DNA of 64,000 nucleotides from an uncultured Oscillospiraceae bacterium (GTDB lineage Bacteria > Bacillota > Clostridia > Oscillospirales > Oscillospiraceae), in NCBI GenBank assembly GCA_947589225.1, contig CANQBC010000003.1, positions 88,889-152,888 of the forward strand, written 5' to 3'. Below are positions 33,488 through 41,566 of this stretch, in pieces. The translations under genes were made by a program, and so were the position numbers. Positions within the stretch are counted from its first letter, which is position 1, and every line of letters starts with the position of its first letter. The notes beneath the pieces are model-generated. The model saw only the letters and a list, made by a program, of their open reading frames with translations, was not told the origin of the DNA and searched no databases.

Positions 33488-34681
33488 TTACTTTGCCAGG
33501 GCGGCGGTGTCCATGGCGATCATAAGCTCCTCGTTGGTGGGGATGACGAACACCTTCACCTTGGAGTCGGCGGCGGAGATCTCCTCCTTGCCCCGGGTGG
33601 CGTTGCAGTGGGGGCAGATCTTCACGCCCATGTACTCAAGGCCGGAGGCGATGCGCAGGCGCATGGCGGCGTCGTTCTCGCCCACGCCGGCGGTGAACAC
33701 GATGGCGTCCACCCCGCCCATGGCGGCGGCGTAAGCGCCGATGTACTTCTTCACCTCGTAGGCGAACTTATCCAGGGCCAGCTCGGCGCGCTCGTTGCCG
33801 GCCTCGGCGGCGGAGGTCAGGTCGCGGAAGTCGGAGCTGACGCCGGAGATGCCCAGCACGCCGGACTTCTTGTTGAGGACGGAGAGCATCTCCTTGATGT
33901 CCCAGCCGTAGCGGCCCATGAGATACTCCATGATGGTGGGGTCGATGTCGCCGGAGCGGGTGCCCATGGGGAACCCGGCGAGAGGGCCGAGGCCCATGGA
34001 GGTGTCCACCACCTTGCCGTCCATGATGGCGGCCAGGGAGGAGCCGTTGCCCAGGTGGCAGGAGATGATCTTCGTCCCCTCAGGGTGACCCTCCTTCCCC
34101 AGCGCCCGAAGGGCCTGACCGGCGATGTACTTGTGGGAGGTGCCGTGGAAGCCGTAGCGGCGCACGCCGTCCTTTTCGTAATACTCATAGGGCAGGGCGT
34201 AGATGTACGCCTTGGGAGGCATGGTCTGGTGGAAGGCGGTGTCGAAAACGGCCACCTGCTTCTTGCCGGGCATGGCCTCCATGCAGGCGCGGATGCCCAT
34301 GAGGTTGGCGGGGTTGTGGAGAGGCCCGAAGGGGATGCACCGCTCGATGGCGGCGATCACATTGTCGTCGATGACGCAGCTCTCGGCGAACTCCGCGCCG
34401 CCGTGTACCACCCGGTGACCCACGGCGTCGATCTCGTCGGTGGAGCCGATGACTCCCTTCACAGGGTCGATCAGCGCGTCCATGACGGCCTTGATGGCCT
34501 CGTTGTGGGTGGGCATGGGAATGTCAAGCTTCACGTCCTCCCGGCCGGGGACCTTGTGGGTCAGGCGGCCGTCGATACCGATGCGTTCGCACAGACCCTT
34601 GGCAAAAACCTCGCCGGAGTCTGAATCCATCAGCTGATATTTGAGCGAGGAGGAGCCGGCGTTGATAACAAGAATTTTCAT
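33488..34681 (-). CDS. ackA: Acetate kinase
   Basis: The 397-residue enzyme interconverts acetyl phosphate plus ADP with acetate plus ATP. Family signatures are the start KILVINAGSSSLKYQL, FHGTSHKYI, HLGNGSSLAAI and FTAGVGENDA. The ATG at 34681 gives the standard length; an upstream in-frame ATG at 34729 would add 16 residues without homology. No pta gene adjoins it. It is divergently placed to tmcAL, and an inverted repeat lies at its promoter. Confidence 0.97.
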   Translation of the reverse strand: MKILVINAGSSSLKYQLMDSDSGEVFAKGLCERIGIDGRLTHKVPGREDVKLDIPMPTHNEAIKAVMDALIDPVKGVIGSTDEIDAVGHRVVHGGAEFAESCVIDDNVIAAIERCIPFGPLHNPANLMGIRACMEAMPGKKQVAVFDTAFHQTMPPKAYIYALPYEYYEKDGVRRYGFHGTSHKYIAGQALRALGKEGHPEGTKIISCHLGNGSSLAAIMDGKVVDTSMGLGPLAGFPMGTRSGDIDPTIMEYLMGRYGWDIKEMLSVLNKKSGVLGISGVSSDFRDLTSAAEAGNERAELALDKFAYEVKKYIGAYAAAMGGVDAIVFTAGVGENDAAMRLRIASGLEYMGVKICPHCNATRGKEEISAADSKVKVFVIPTNEELMIAMDTAALAK

Positions 34682-34720
34682 TTTTCGTACCATCCCTTGT
34701 AAATTTGTTGGCGAGGGGTT

Positions 34721-34740
34721 AAAATACATATGTGTATTTT
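34721..34740. promoter_or_regulatory. Candidate operator at the ackA promoter
   Basis: AAAATACA and TGTATTTT form a perfect 8+8 inverted repeat around TATG. It lies just downstream of the ackA -10 box and also upstream of tmcAL. A dimeric regulator binding here would block ackA. Confidence 0.5.
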
Positions 34741-34764
34741 AATACATTCCGCCAGATATCTCAA
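34736..34764 (-). promoter_or_regulatory. ackA promoter
   Basis: On the minus strand TTGAGA and TAAAAT are 17 bases apart. The predicted start falls within the inverted repeat at 34721-34740. Confidence 0.75.
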
Positions 34765-34797
34765 TACCCAATTTTAATTTTCGGGGTGAAATCCGCC

Positions 34798-35991
34798 ATG
34801 ACGATCACCGGTATCATTTGCGAATACAACCCTTTCCACAACGGCCACGCGCTCCAGCTTGCCGAGGCCAGGGAAAAGTCCGGCGGGGATACCGCGATCG
34901 TGTGCGTGATGGGCGGGAACTTCGTCCAGAGGGGCGAACCGGCGGTGGTGTCCAAGCATGTGCGGGCCGAGATGGCCGTGCTGTGCGGAGCGGATCTGGT
35001 GCTGGAGCTGCCGGCGCCCTGGGCGCTTGCCTCCGCCGAGCGGTTTGCGGCGGGGGGCGTCGCCATACTGGACGCCATAGGCGCTGATCGCCTCTCCTTC
35101 GGCGTGGAATGTCCCGATGAAAAACGGCTCTCCGCGCTTGCCGGGATCCTGCTGTCCCCGGAGTGCGGGACGCTCATAAAGGCGGAGCTCGCCGCCGGGG
35201 TGTCCTTCGCCGTGGCCAGGGAGCGGGCGGTATCGAAGCTGGCGGGCGGGGACGCGCTTTTGCTTCGGGAGCCCAACAACATCCTGGCGGTGGAATATCT
35301 GAAAGCGATGGCCCGGCGAGGATCCGCGATGCGGCCCATTCCCGTGGAGCGCGCCTTCGCCGCCCACGACGGCGGAGAGAGCGGCGGTTTTGCCGGGGCG
35401 TCCAGGATCCGGGAGCTTGCCGCCGCCGGCGGGGAGTACGGGCAATTTATGCCGGACGCCGCCTATACGCTCCTGCGCCGTGAGCTTGACGCGGGGCGCA
35501 CGCCGGAGCCCGGGAGGATCGACGCCATGGCGATGTACCGGCTGCGGACCATGACGGCCGGCGATTTCCAGGCCCTGCCCGACGCGGGAGAGGGGCTGTG
35601 GCTGCGGTTCATGAGGTGCGCCGGGAGCGAGCCCACGCTGAAGGCGGTGCTGGACGCCGTCAAGACAAAGCGGTACGCCTACGCGCGGCTGCGGCGTATG
35701 GCCATGGCGGCGCTTCTGGGGATGACCGCCGATATGCCAAGGGGCGAACCGCCTTACATCCGGGTTCTGGCCGTGGGCGGGCGGGGCCGGGAAGCGCTCC
35801 GCCTGATAAAGCGCCGCTGCGCGCTTCCCATCATTACAAAGCCGGCCGCGGCAAAGCTCCTGCCGGAGGAGGCCGGGAGGATCTTTGAGCTGGAGGCGCG
35901 CGCGGGGGATATTTACACACTCATGTTCAAAAACCCCGGCTGGCGCCGGGGCGGGGCGGAGTGGACGACCAGCCCGGTGGTGCTGCCGTAG
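34798..35991 (+). CDS. tmcAL: tRNA(Met) cytidine acetate ligase TmcAL
   Basis: The 397-residue nucleotidyltransferase-fold protein makes ac4C at the wobble position of elongator tRNA-Met using acetate and ATP. The HIGH-type motif is GIICEYNPFHNGH at the start, followed by CVMGGNFVQRGEPAVV. REPNNILAVEYLKAM and FAGASRIREL are also standard. The ATG at 34798 matches the family start. Its use of acetate makes the divergent pairing with ackA functionally sensible. Confidence 0.94.
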   Translation: MTITGIICEYNPFHNGHALQLAEAREKSGGDTAIVCVMGGNFVQRGEPAVVSKHVRAEMAVLCGADLVLELPAPWALASAERFAAGGVAILDAIGADRLSFGVECPDEKRLSALAGILLSPECGTLIKAELAAGVSFAVARERAVSKLAGGDALLLREPNNILAVEYLKAMARRGSAMRPIPVERAFAAHDGGESGGFAGASRIRELAAAGGEYGQFMPDAAYTLLRRELDAGRTPEPGRIDAMAMYRLRTMTAGDFQALPDAGEGLWLRFMRCAGSEPTLKAVLDAVKTKRYAYARLRRMAMAALLGMTADMPRGEPPYIRVLAVGGRGREALRLIKRRCALPIITKPAAAKLLPEEAGRIFELEARAGDIYTLMFKNPGWRRGGAEWTTSPVVLP

Positions 35992-36080
35992 GCTGATCTT
36001 AGCGATGGCCGTTCCCCACGGGCGCGCTGTGGAACAGCGCGCCCGCATCCATGGCAGGCCGATACGGGCATCGGCCGCGT

Positions 36081-37085
36081 TTACTTCACAAGCTCCGTCC
36101 CCGGATAATAATTTGCCAGGATCTCCTCAAATCCCGCGCCGTCCTGGGCCATGATCTGGGCGCCGTACTGGCTCATGCCCACGCCGTGGCCGTAGCCGGT
36201 GGAGGTCATGGTGACGGTGGAGGCGTCCGTCGTGAGCTCAACGGCGGTACTGCGGAGACCGAAGAGGGAGCGAAGCTCCGTACCCCGCACCGTTACGCCG
36301 CCGATCTTCACCGAGCTCAAGCGTCCGGAGCCCGTCAGTACCGGATCGGTTATCCATGCTTGAATATCGCCGGAGAAGTCCGCCTCCGGGTGCGCGGCCA
36401 GGATGGAGCTTTTGAATTCCTCCGCCGAGACGGTGACGGAGGAGATGTAATTCGGCACCGTATCCGCCGATTCCGGGCTTTTGACGCTTACAAGGTACGG
36501 CTCGCCGCCGCCCCAGACCTCCGCGGCGTCCTCGGTCATGCCCGAGGACGAGGAGTGGAACACAGCCAGGATGGGTTCGCCGCCGTAAGAGAGGGTCATC
36601 CCGTCCGTGCCGTCTACGGCGGCCTTGATCTTTGAAATGTTGGCATCATAATCGTCTCCCCACGTCTCCCGGAGTTGATTTTCAGCCTTCCACGCCGCGC
36701 AGCAGGAGGAGTCGGAGCATATGTCCGCCTCGGGGTGGGCGGAGGAGGGGGAGAGCAGCTTGCGCATAAGGTACGTGCGCAGCGCCACCGCCTGAGCTTT
36801 CAGGGCTTCCGGTTCGAAGGAGGCGGGCATCTCCGCCGCCACCGCGCCGAGGAGGTAGTCTCGTACGGAGATCTCGCGTACCTCCCCGCCGTCCAGAAAC
36901 TTGACGCTCGTTTCGCTGTCGGCCGTCGCCGCGTTCTCCGGAGGCACGAAGAAAAGCTCGTCCGGCCCGTCCCCGGCGGGGGCGTCGGGTACAGTCGCCT
37001 CCGAGGGCGCGTTCCAGGCCGCCGCCACGGGGAAGATAAGGGCGAACAGGACAAGAAAAATTGAAGAAATAAAAATGACTTTCAC
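36081..37085 (-). CDS. spoIID: Stage II sporulation protein SpoIID
   Basis: The 334-residue lytic transglycosylase acts with SpoIIM and SpoIIP to drive engulfment by degrading septal peptidoglycan. An N-terminal membrane anchor (VIFISSIFLVLFALIFPVAA) is followed by the SpoIID domain: VRDYLLGAVAAEMPASFEPEA, ALKAQAVALRTYLM and the C-terminal GYGHGVGMSQYGA. The start is GTG at 37085 with GGAGG 6 bases upstream; an ORF extension to 37199 has no support. Cysteines at DICSDSSCCAAW match the zinc-linked site of clostridial SpoIID proteins. Confidence 0.94.
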   Translation of the reverse strand: MKVIFISSIFLVLFALIFPVAAAWNAPSEATVPDAPAGDGPDELFFVPPENAATADSETSVKFLDGGEVREISVRDYLLGAVAAEMPASFEPEALKAQAVALRTYLMRKLLSPSSAHPEADICSDSSCCAAWKAENQLRETWGDDYDANISKIKAAVDGTDGMTLSYGGEPILAVFHSSSSGMTEDAAEVWGGGEPYLVSVKSPESADTVPNYISSVTVSAEEFKSSILAAHPEADFSGDIQAWITDPVLTGSGRLSSVKIGGVTVRGTELRSLFGLRSTAVELTTDASTVTMTSTGYGHGVGMSQYGAQIMAQDGAGFEEILANYYPGTELVK

Positions 37086-37103
37086 GGCGGACCTCCATTC
37101 ATC

Positions 37104-37133
37104 TTGACTTGCGTGGAGAATATGGTGTAAAAT
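37104..37133 (+). promoter_or_regulatory. Promoter of the 37194 membrane protein gene
   Basis: TTGACT and TAAAAT are 18 bases apart, about 60 bases before the start codon. Confidence 0.6.
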
Positions 37134-37193
37134 AGGATGGTTTCCCGATAAAGGGCTTGGCCCAGTTATTTCTATTAAAGAAGGGCACGGAAT

Positions 37194-37991
37194 ATGCAAA
37201 AAATACGCTTTATACCGCCGGTGTTTCTTATGTTCGGCCTCATCGGCGCTCTTTTACGCCGCGTGGAGCTGACAACGGTGTTCGACCCGGCCTCCGGCCT
37301 TGCCGAGCGCGGCGCGCCCGTCAGCGTGGCGTTGATCCTGATGAGCGTCGCGGTATTTGCCGCGGCGTTGGCTCTGGCGGCCACGGCTTCCCACGGATTT
37401 GAGGCGCCGGAAAGATTTAAAAAGGCGTTTCACATCAGAGGCTATCTCACCTTTGCCGTGATGGTCGCGCTGGGGCTTTCGACTGTCGTCTGCGCCGTGA
37501 TCCTCGCGGCCTCCCGGACGGAGCCTCTTGGCCTTACAGGTATTTCCCGATGGGTGTTCCTCGTCTTTCTGGCCCTGGACGGCTTTGGGATGACAACGAT
37601 GGCATACAGCGCCTATACGCTCCGGGACACGCCGCTTTTGCAGATAGGCAGTCTAATGCCCTCCATATTCTACTGCTACTGGATGGTTTCGCTCTACCGG
37701 GTCAACGCGGGAAATCCGGTGCTTTTAGAGTACAGCTACCCCTGCCTGGCCTTTGCCGCCGCCGCGGTGAGCTCCTACTACTCGGCGGGCTACGCCTATG
37801 GAAGGCGCAGCATAGCGGGTACCGTTTGCATCGGGCTCTCCGCCTCATACCTTCTTCCCATAGCCGCCGTGAGTCCCGCGCCAATGGCGCTGAGGATCCC
37901 GATGCTGGCGACCGCCGTGTGCATCGCCCTCAACACCTCGCACCTTCTGGGCTCCCTGAGGCCCGCCAAAAGGAGTACCGCGGAGGAATAA
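37194..37991 (+). CDS. Membrane protein of unknown function, 265 residues
   Basis: About seven hydrophobic segments can be seen, beginning IPPVFLMFGLIGALL, then a long helix at residues 43-66, and further helices near 85-105, 120-137, 150-165, 175-195 and 205-245. Polar loops are short. No catalytic motif is recognisable, and I cannot name a family. It has its own promoter and is followed by a terminator-like hairpin. Confidence 0.75.
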   Translation: MQKIRFIPPVFLMFGLIGALLRRVELTTVFDPASGLAERGAPVSVALILMSVAVFAAALALAATASHGFEAPERFKKAFHIRGYLTFAVMVALGLSTVVCAVILAASRTEPLGLTGISRWVFLVFLALDGFGMTTMAYSAYTLRDTPLLQIGSLMPSIFYCYWMVSLYRVNAGNPVLLEYSYPCLAFAAAAVSSYYSAGYAYGRRSIAGTVCIGLSASYLLPIAAVSPAPMALRIPMLATAVCIALNTSHLLGSLRPAKRSTAEE

Positions 37992-38079
37992 AGACCCTTG
38001 ACGGATCGGGGCGGTGACGCGCGCGGTAAGATACGCCCCGTAAATTCGACGTTATTAAAAGCCGCGCCATGACAGCAAT

Positions 38080-38108
38080 AAAAAAGCCCGCCGGAGGCGG
38101 GTTTTTTA
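38080..38108 (+). terminator. Terminator after the 37194 gene
   Basis: AAAAAAGCCCGCC and GGCGGGTTTTTT pair around GGA. It ends two bases before the structured element at 38111. Confidence 0.85.
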
Positions 38109-38110
38109 TT

Positions 38111-38504
38111 ACAGTCTGTCAAAAAACTCAAATTGAGTATTTTTTCCGGCGGCATGTACGTCGGAAAAAATACCTTTTGTCGCCCAAGTGTGTCGCAATG
38201 GGGTCCCCGCGCAATCGGGATTGCGTGGGGGGAGGAGGAGCGATGATAGCGCCTGAGCCTCGATAAGGGGCCCCCGACAGGCAAAGCCTGTTGGGGAGAG
38301 GACGAACCGAGCCAGCGTCTGAGGGCGACCGAAGGGAGCCCGAAGCAAAGCGGCTCGTGTGAGGACGATGAGGCGAGGTTAAGCGGCATCCGCGACGACG
38401 AGGCGCGCAGGGCGACGGAAGGGAAATTTCACGTGAATTTCGCAAAATTCACGTGGGGTTTCCCGCACGTTCCCCTTTGTCGAAAAAGGCCGCAGGCCTT
38501 TTTC
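38111..38504 (+). repeat. Structured element with a second copy nested inside
   Basis: The 69-base palindromic repeat (38111-38179) is identical to that at 31379. Hairpin 1 is CCCCGCGCAATC/GATTGCGTGGGG-like (38205-38230), then GGAGGAGGAGCGATG. At 38268 a second hairpin CCCCCGACAGGC/GCCTGTTGGGG starts, followed by a complete domain with outer helix CGAGCC/GGCTCG (38308-38356). The 3' half of the first domain then resumes (GCGGCATCCGCGACGACGAGG). Hairpin 3 (38421-38464), GCACGTTCCCC and a GAAAAAGGCC hairpin close it. Confidence 0.8.
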
Positions 38505-38513
38505 AACACGCTT

Positions 38514-38549
38514 AATAAAAAAGCCCGCCGGAAGGCGGGCTTTTTTATT
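38514..38549 (-). terminator. Terminator of rplJL
   Basis: AATAAAAAAGCCCGCC and GGCGGGCTTTTTTATT form a 16-bp stem around GGAA, 16 bases beyond the rplL stop. Confidence 0.9.
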
Positions 38550-38564
38550 AAGGTGAAAACAAGC

Positions 38565-38945
38565 TTACTTAAGCTCGACTTTGGCGCCGGCTTCCTCGAG
38601 CTTCTTCTTGAGCTCCTCAGCCTCGTCCTTGGAGACGGCTTCCTTGATGGTCTTGGGAGCGCCCTCGACTGTGGCCTTGGCCTCGGCGAGGCCCTGGTTG
38701 GTGATCTCACGGACGGCCTTGATGACCTTGATCTTGGAAGCGGCGTCGAAGCTGGCGAGAACGACGTCAAACTCGGTCTTTTCCTCGGCGGCGGGAGCGG
38801 CAACGGCGGCGCCGGCGGCGGGAGCGGCCATGGCGGCGGCGGAAACGCCGAACTCCTCCTCAAGAGCATGTACGAGCTCGGAGAGCTCAAGAACGGTAAG
38901 AGCCTTGATCTCCTCGATCAGGGCGGTGACTTTTTCAGCAGCCAT
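38565..38945 (-). CDS. rplL: Ribosomal protein L7/L12
   Basis: The 126-residue stalk protein has the N-terminal dimerisation helices ([20 protein letters not shown]), the alanine-rich hinge ([16 protein letters not shown]) and the C-terminal factor-binding domain ([20 protein letters not shown]). It lies 50 bases after rplJ in the usual order. Confidence 0.97.
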   Translation of the reverse strand: MAAEKVTALIEEIKALTVLELSELVHALEEEFGVSAAAMAAPAAGAAVAAPAAEEKTEFDVVLASFDAASKIKVIKAVREITNQGLAEAKATVEGAPKTIKEAVSKDEAEELKKKLEEAGAKVELK

Positions 38946-38995
38946 TTTAATTTTTCCTCCTGTAAGATTTTTAAGTGTTCGTATTATTGACTAGA

Positions 38996-39529
38996 TCACT
39001 CTGCGGGAGCGGCTTCGGGCTCGGCGGCGGGTGCGCCGGCTTTTTCGGCGATGGCCTTCAGCACGCAAGCCAGGCTCGAGATGGGGGCCAGCATGGTGCC
39101 GAGAACCTGCGCGCGCAGAATGGGCAGCGGGGGGATCTTGGCGAGGGCGCGGATCTCATCGACGGAAATGACCTTCCCGTCCATGAAGCCGCCCTTGATC
39201 TCGAAGCAATCGGTCAGCTTCTCGGCAAACTCCGCGACGACTCTGGCGGGCGCCAGGGCGTCCTCCTGGGAGATGGCCAGGGACGTGGTACCGTGGAGCA
39301 GAGAGTCAAGCTCACCGTACCCGGCGTCGTCAATGGCGAAGCGGACGAGAGTGTTCTTGACGACGGTGTAATCGACCTTCTCCTCACGCATCTTGCGGCG
39401 GAGGGCCGTGTCGTCGGCCACCGTGATGCCGGAGTAATCCACCAGCACGCCGGCGGCGGCTCCCTTGAGTTTCTCCTTGAGCGCGGCGACCACCGCCTGT
39501 TTCTCGCTCAGGACTTTTGCGTTGGGCAT
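38996..39529 (-). CDS. rplJ: Ribosomal protein L10
   Basis: The 177-residue protein anchors the L7/L12 stalk. The start PNAKVLSEKQAVVAALKEKL and DYSGITVADDTALRRKMREE are typical. ATG 39529 was chosen because GGAGGTGA lies 9 bases upstream and the longer frame runs back through the leader. The C-terminal tail is rich in alanine and glutamate. rplK and rplA are not adjacent. Confidence 0.96.
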   Translation of the reverse strand: MPNAKVLSEKQAVVAALKEKLKGAAAGVLVDYSGITVADDTALRRKMREEKVDYTVVKNTLVRFAIDDAGYGELDSLLHGTTSLAISQEDALAPARVVAEFAEKLTDCFEIKGGFMDGKVISVDEIRALAKIPPLPILRAQVLGTMLAPISSLACVLKAIAEKAGAPAAEPEAAPAE

Positions 39530-39539
39530 GTTTGTTTTC

Positions 39540-39677
39540 ACCTCCATGGAATTGATGGCGTCCACAGAAAATGCCCCGACGCGCAAAGCATCGGGGCATG
39601 GAAAAGCAAATAAATATTTGCCGCCCTCGGCAGGATTTACGTGCGTTGCACACCTGCTGTCTTTGGAACGCTGAGAT
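39540..39677 (-). promoter_or_regulatory. L10 leader (autoregulatory mRNA structure)
   Basis: On the minus strand GACAGCAGGTGTGCAACGCA, then AATCCTGCCGAGG, matches the conserved L10-binding kink-turn region of Firmicutes rplJ leaders. A hairpin ATGCCCCGATG/CGTCGGGGCAT follows (39572-39599). Such leaders let the L10-L12 complex repress its own operon. Confidence 0.88.
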
Positions 39678-39706
39678 ATAATACCACGAAAAAACCACGG
39701 TGTCAA
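39678..39706 (-). promoter_or_regulatory. rplJL promoter
   Basis: On the minus strand TTGACA and TATTAT are separated by exactly 17 bases, immediately before the leader. Confidence 0.88.
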
Positions 39707-39799
39707 GAAAAAACAGAAAAATTTTTCGGCGGGAACGCGCGTCTTACTGAAAATTCCCTTTGTTCGGCCGAGCGCGCGTCCGCGCGCACTGCGCAAAGC

Positions 39800-39850
39800 G
39801 AGGGAAGCGGTTCGAGATCCCAATTCCGAACCGCTTCCCCGCGCGTTCCC
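39800..39850 (+). repeat. Hairpin with GCGCGTTCCCC tag between rbr and rplJ leader
   Basis: GGGAAGCGGTTCG and CGAACCGCTTCCC form a 13-bp stem followed by CGCGCGTTCCCC. It matches the closing module of the structured element and may also terminate rbr transcription. Confidence 0.6.
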
Positions 39851-39873
39851 CTATTGGATCGTGCGGCCTTCCT

Positions 39874-40410
39874 TTAATAGTTCTCGGCGTGGATCTCAAA
39901 GAAGCTTTGGGGATGGTTGCAGGTGGGGCAGACGTCGGGTGCCTTGGTTCCGACGACAATGTGGCCGCAGTTGCGGCACTCCCACACCTTGACCTCGCTC
40001 TTCTCAAAGACCTTCGCGGTCTCCACGTTCTTCAAAAGGGCGCGGTAGCGCTCCTCGTGGTGCCGCTCAATCTCGGCCACAAGGCGGAAGCGCGCGGCCA
40101 GCTCCGGGAAGCCCTCTTCCTCGGCGGTCTTGGCAAAGCCGGCGTACATGTCAGTCCACTCGTAGTTCTCGCCGTTTGCGGCCTCCTGGAGGTTCTGGGC
40201 GGTGTCGCCGATGCCCTCCAGCTCCTTGAACCAGAGCTTCGCGTGCTCCTTCTCGTTGTCCGCGGTTTTCAAGAAAAGGGCCGCGATCTGCTCATAGCCC
40301 TCCTTCTTGGCCTTGGAGGCGAAGTAGGTGTACTTGTTGCGCGCCTGGGATTCCCCGGCGAAGGCGGCCATCAGGTTCTTCTCGGTCTGTGTTCCGGCAT
40401 ATTTGCTCAT
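39874..40410 (-). CDS. rbr: Rubrerythrin
   Basis: The 178-residue protein detoxifies hydrogen peroxide in anaerobes. A ferritin-like di-iron domain covers residues 1-140, with ligands in [21 protein letters not shown] and [13 protein letters not shown]-terminal rubredoxin-type site has [20 protein letters not shown]. An own promoter with a Fur/PerR-like site suggests peroxide or iron control. Confidence 0.96.
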   Translation of the reverse strand: MSKYAGTQTEKNLMAAFAGESQARNKYTYFASKAKKEGYEQIAALFLKTADNEKEHAKLWFKELEGIGDTAQNLQEAANGENYEWTDMYAGFAKTAEEEGFPELAARFRLVAEIERHHEERYRALLKNVETAKVFEKSEVKVWECRNCGHIVVGTKAPDVCPTCNHPQSFFEIHAENY

Positions 40411-40441
40411 AATGATTTTTCTCCTTCCAAAATTAAGTAAA

Positions 40442-40460
40442 TGAGAATAATTACTGATAA
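40442..40460. promoter_or_regulatory. Fur/PerR-like operator at rbr
   Basis: TGAGAATAATTACTGATAAT resembles the TGATAAT-N-ATTATCA box of the Fur/PerR family (about 11 of 14 positions). It sits just downstream of the rbr -10 box. Confidence 0.45.
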
Positions 40461-40461
40461 T

Positions 40462-40490
40462 ATTTTAGCGTTTACAGGCGCGCTTGTCAA
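40462..40490 (-). promoter_or_regulatory. rbr promoter
   Basis: On the minus strand TTGACA and TAAAAT are 17 bases apart, about 55 bases before the start codon, with GGAAGGAG in between. Confidence 0.85.
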
Positions 40491-40513
40491 TAGGGAAATG
40501 TGGAAATCCAAAA

Positions 40514-40544
40514 GAAACGTCCGCGGCTTTGTCCGCGGACGTTT
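40514..40544 (-). terminator. Terminator of the cation exchanger gene
   Basis: GAAACGTCCGCGG and CCGCGGACGTTTC form a 13-bp stem, 6 bases beyond the stop at 40551. Confidence 0.8.
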
Positions 40545-40550
40545 CAATGT

Positions 40551-41531
40551 TCAGCCTATCATTGGCAGCACAAACTGCAATCCACAGAAGGCGGCGTATA
40601 TGGCAAGAAGCGTGACGCCCTGCCAGCGGGAGAGCTTTCCCTTTATGAGTGCCGGGACGGTGAGCAGGAGCATGACGGCGAACATCACCGGAATGTCCAT
40701 GACGAGGCTTGCGTTGTATCCCAATATCCGCACGCCCTCCGGGATCTGGAAGGGAGTCACCGTAATGGCCATGCCGGAAACGAGAACCAGGTTAAGGAGG
40801 TTGGCGCCGATGACGTTGCCCAGGGACAGGGCCCCATGGCCTTTTGCCAGGGAGGTGATGGCGGTGACAAGCTCGGGGAGGGAGGTACCCAAAGCCACGA
40901 AGGTGAGGGCAATGACCGTCTCAGGGACGCCAAGCTCACGGGCGATGAACGTGCCGTTGTCGACGAGCAGCCTGGCGCCGATAGCGATAAGGGCCGCGCC
41001 CACCACCAGAAGCACCAGATCCAGCCACACCGGCCGATCCTTCTCTTTGCTCTCGGCCCCGGCGGGGGAATGATCGGGGGAACCCTTCATCTGCAGAACG
41101 GTGACGACCATGTAAACCACGAAGCCCGCCAGCAGGATGATTCCCGTGGCGAGGGAGAAGAAGCCCGTGGTGTATGCGATACCGGCGTAGAAAACAGCGG
41201 CCAGGAAAAAGCAGACGACGGGAGTCCCCAGAGCTTTTCTATCTACCTTTCCCGGCTTGACGGCGACGGTAATGGCGGCGATGAGGGAGGTGTTGCAGAT
41301 GACCGAGCCGATGGCGTTGCCATAGGCTATGGAGCCGGAGCCCTCAAGCGCCGCGGTGGTCGAGACCATCACCTCGGGCAGCGTGGTGCCGATGGAGACC
41401 ACGGTGGCGCCGATGAGAAGCTCGGGCAGATGGAAACGCCGGGCAATGCCGGTGGCGCCGTCCACGAACCAGTCGCCGCCCTTTATCAGGCAGACGAGGC
41501 CAACGGCAAAGAGTAAGACAGCTTTCAACAT
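40551..41531 (-). CDS. Calcium/sodium (CaCA) antiporter
   Basis: The 326-residue membrane protein is a YrbG/CaCA-type cation:Ca2+ exchanger. The two inverted alpha repeats read GTTLPEVMVSTTAAL and GTSLPELVTAITSLA, each followed by a GN-containing helix (YGNAIGSVICNT; LGNVIGANLLNL). About ten membrane helices are visible with an acidic/polar loop in the middle. The ATG at 41531 gives the family-like start LKAVLLFAVGLVCLIKGGDW; GTG 41543 is an alternative. Confidence 0.93.
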   Translation of the reverse strand: MLKAVLLFAVGLVCLIKGGDWFVDGATGIARRFHLPELLIGATVVSIGTTLPEVMVSTTAALEGSGSIAYGNAIGSVICNTSLIAAITVAVKPGKVDRKALGTPVVCFFLAAVFYAGIAYTTGFFSLATGIILLAGFVVYMVVTVLQMKGSPDHSPAGAESKEKDRPVWLDLVLLVVGAALIAIGARLLVDNGTFIARELGVPETVIALTFVALGTSLPELVTAITSLAKGHGALSLGNVIGANLLNLVLVSGMAITVTPFQIPEGVRILGYNASLVMDIPVMFAVMLLLTVPALIKGKLSRWQGVTLLAIYAAFCGLQFVLPMIG

Positions 41532-41566
41532 ACGGGTGTTCACTCCTCGGTTCCACGGTGTAAATA

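Noticed and set aside
33476..34624. 382-codon frame antisense to acetate kinase
   Set aside because: The acetate kinase sequence is unmistakable; the other frame is a codon-bias shadow.
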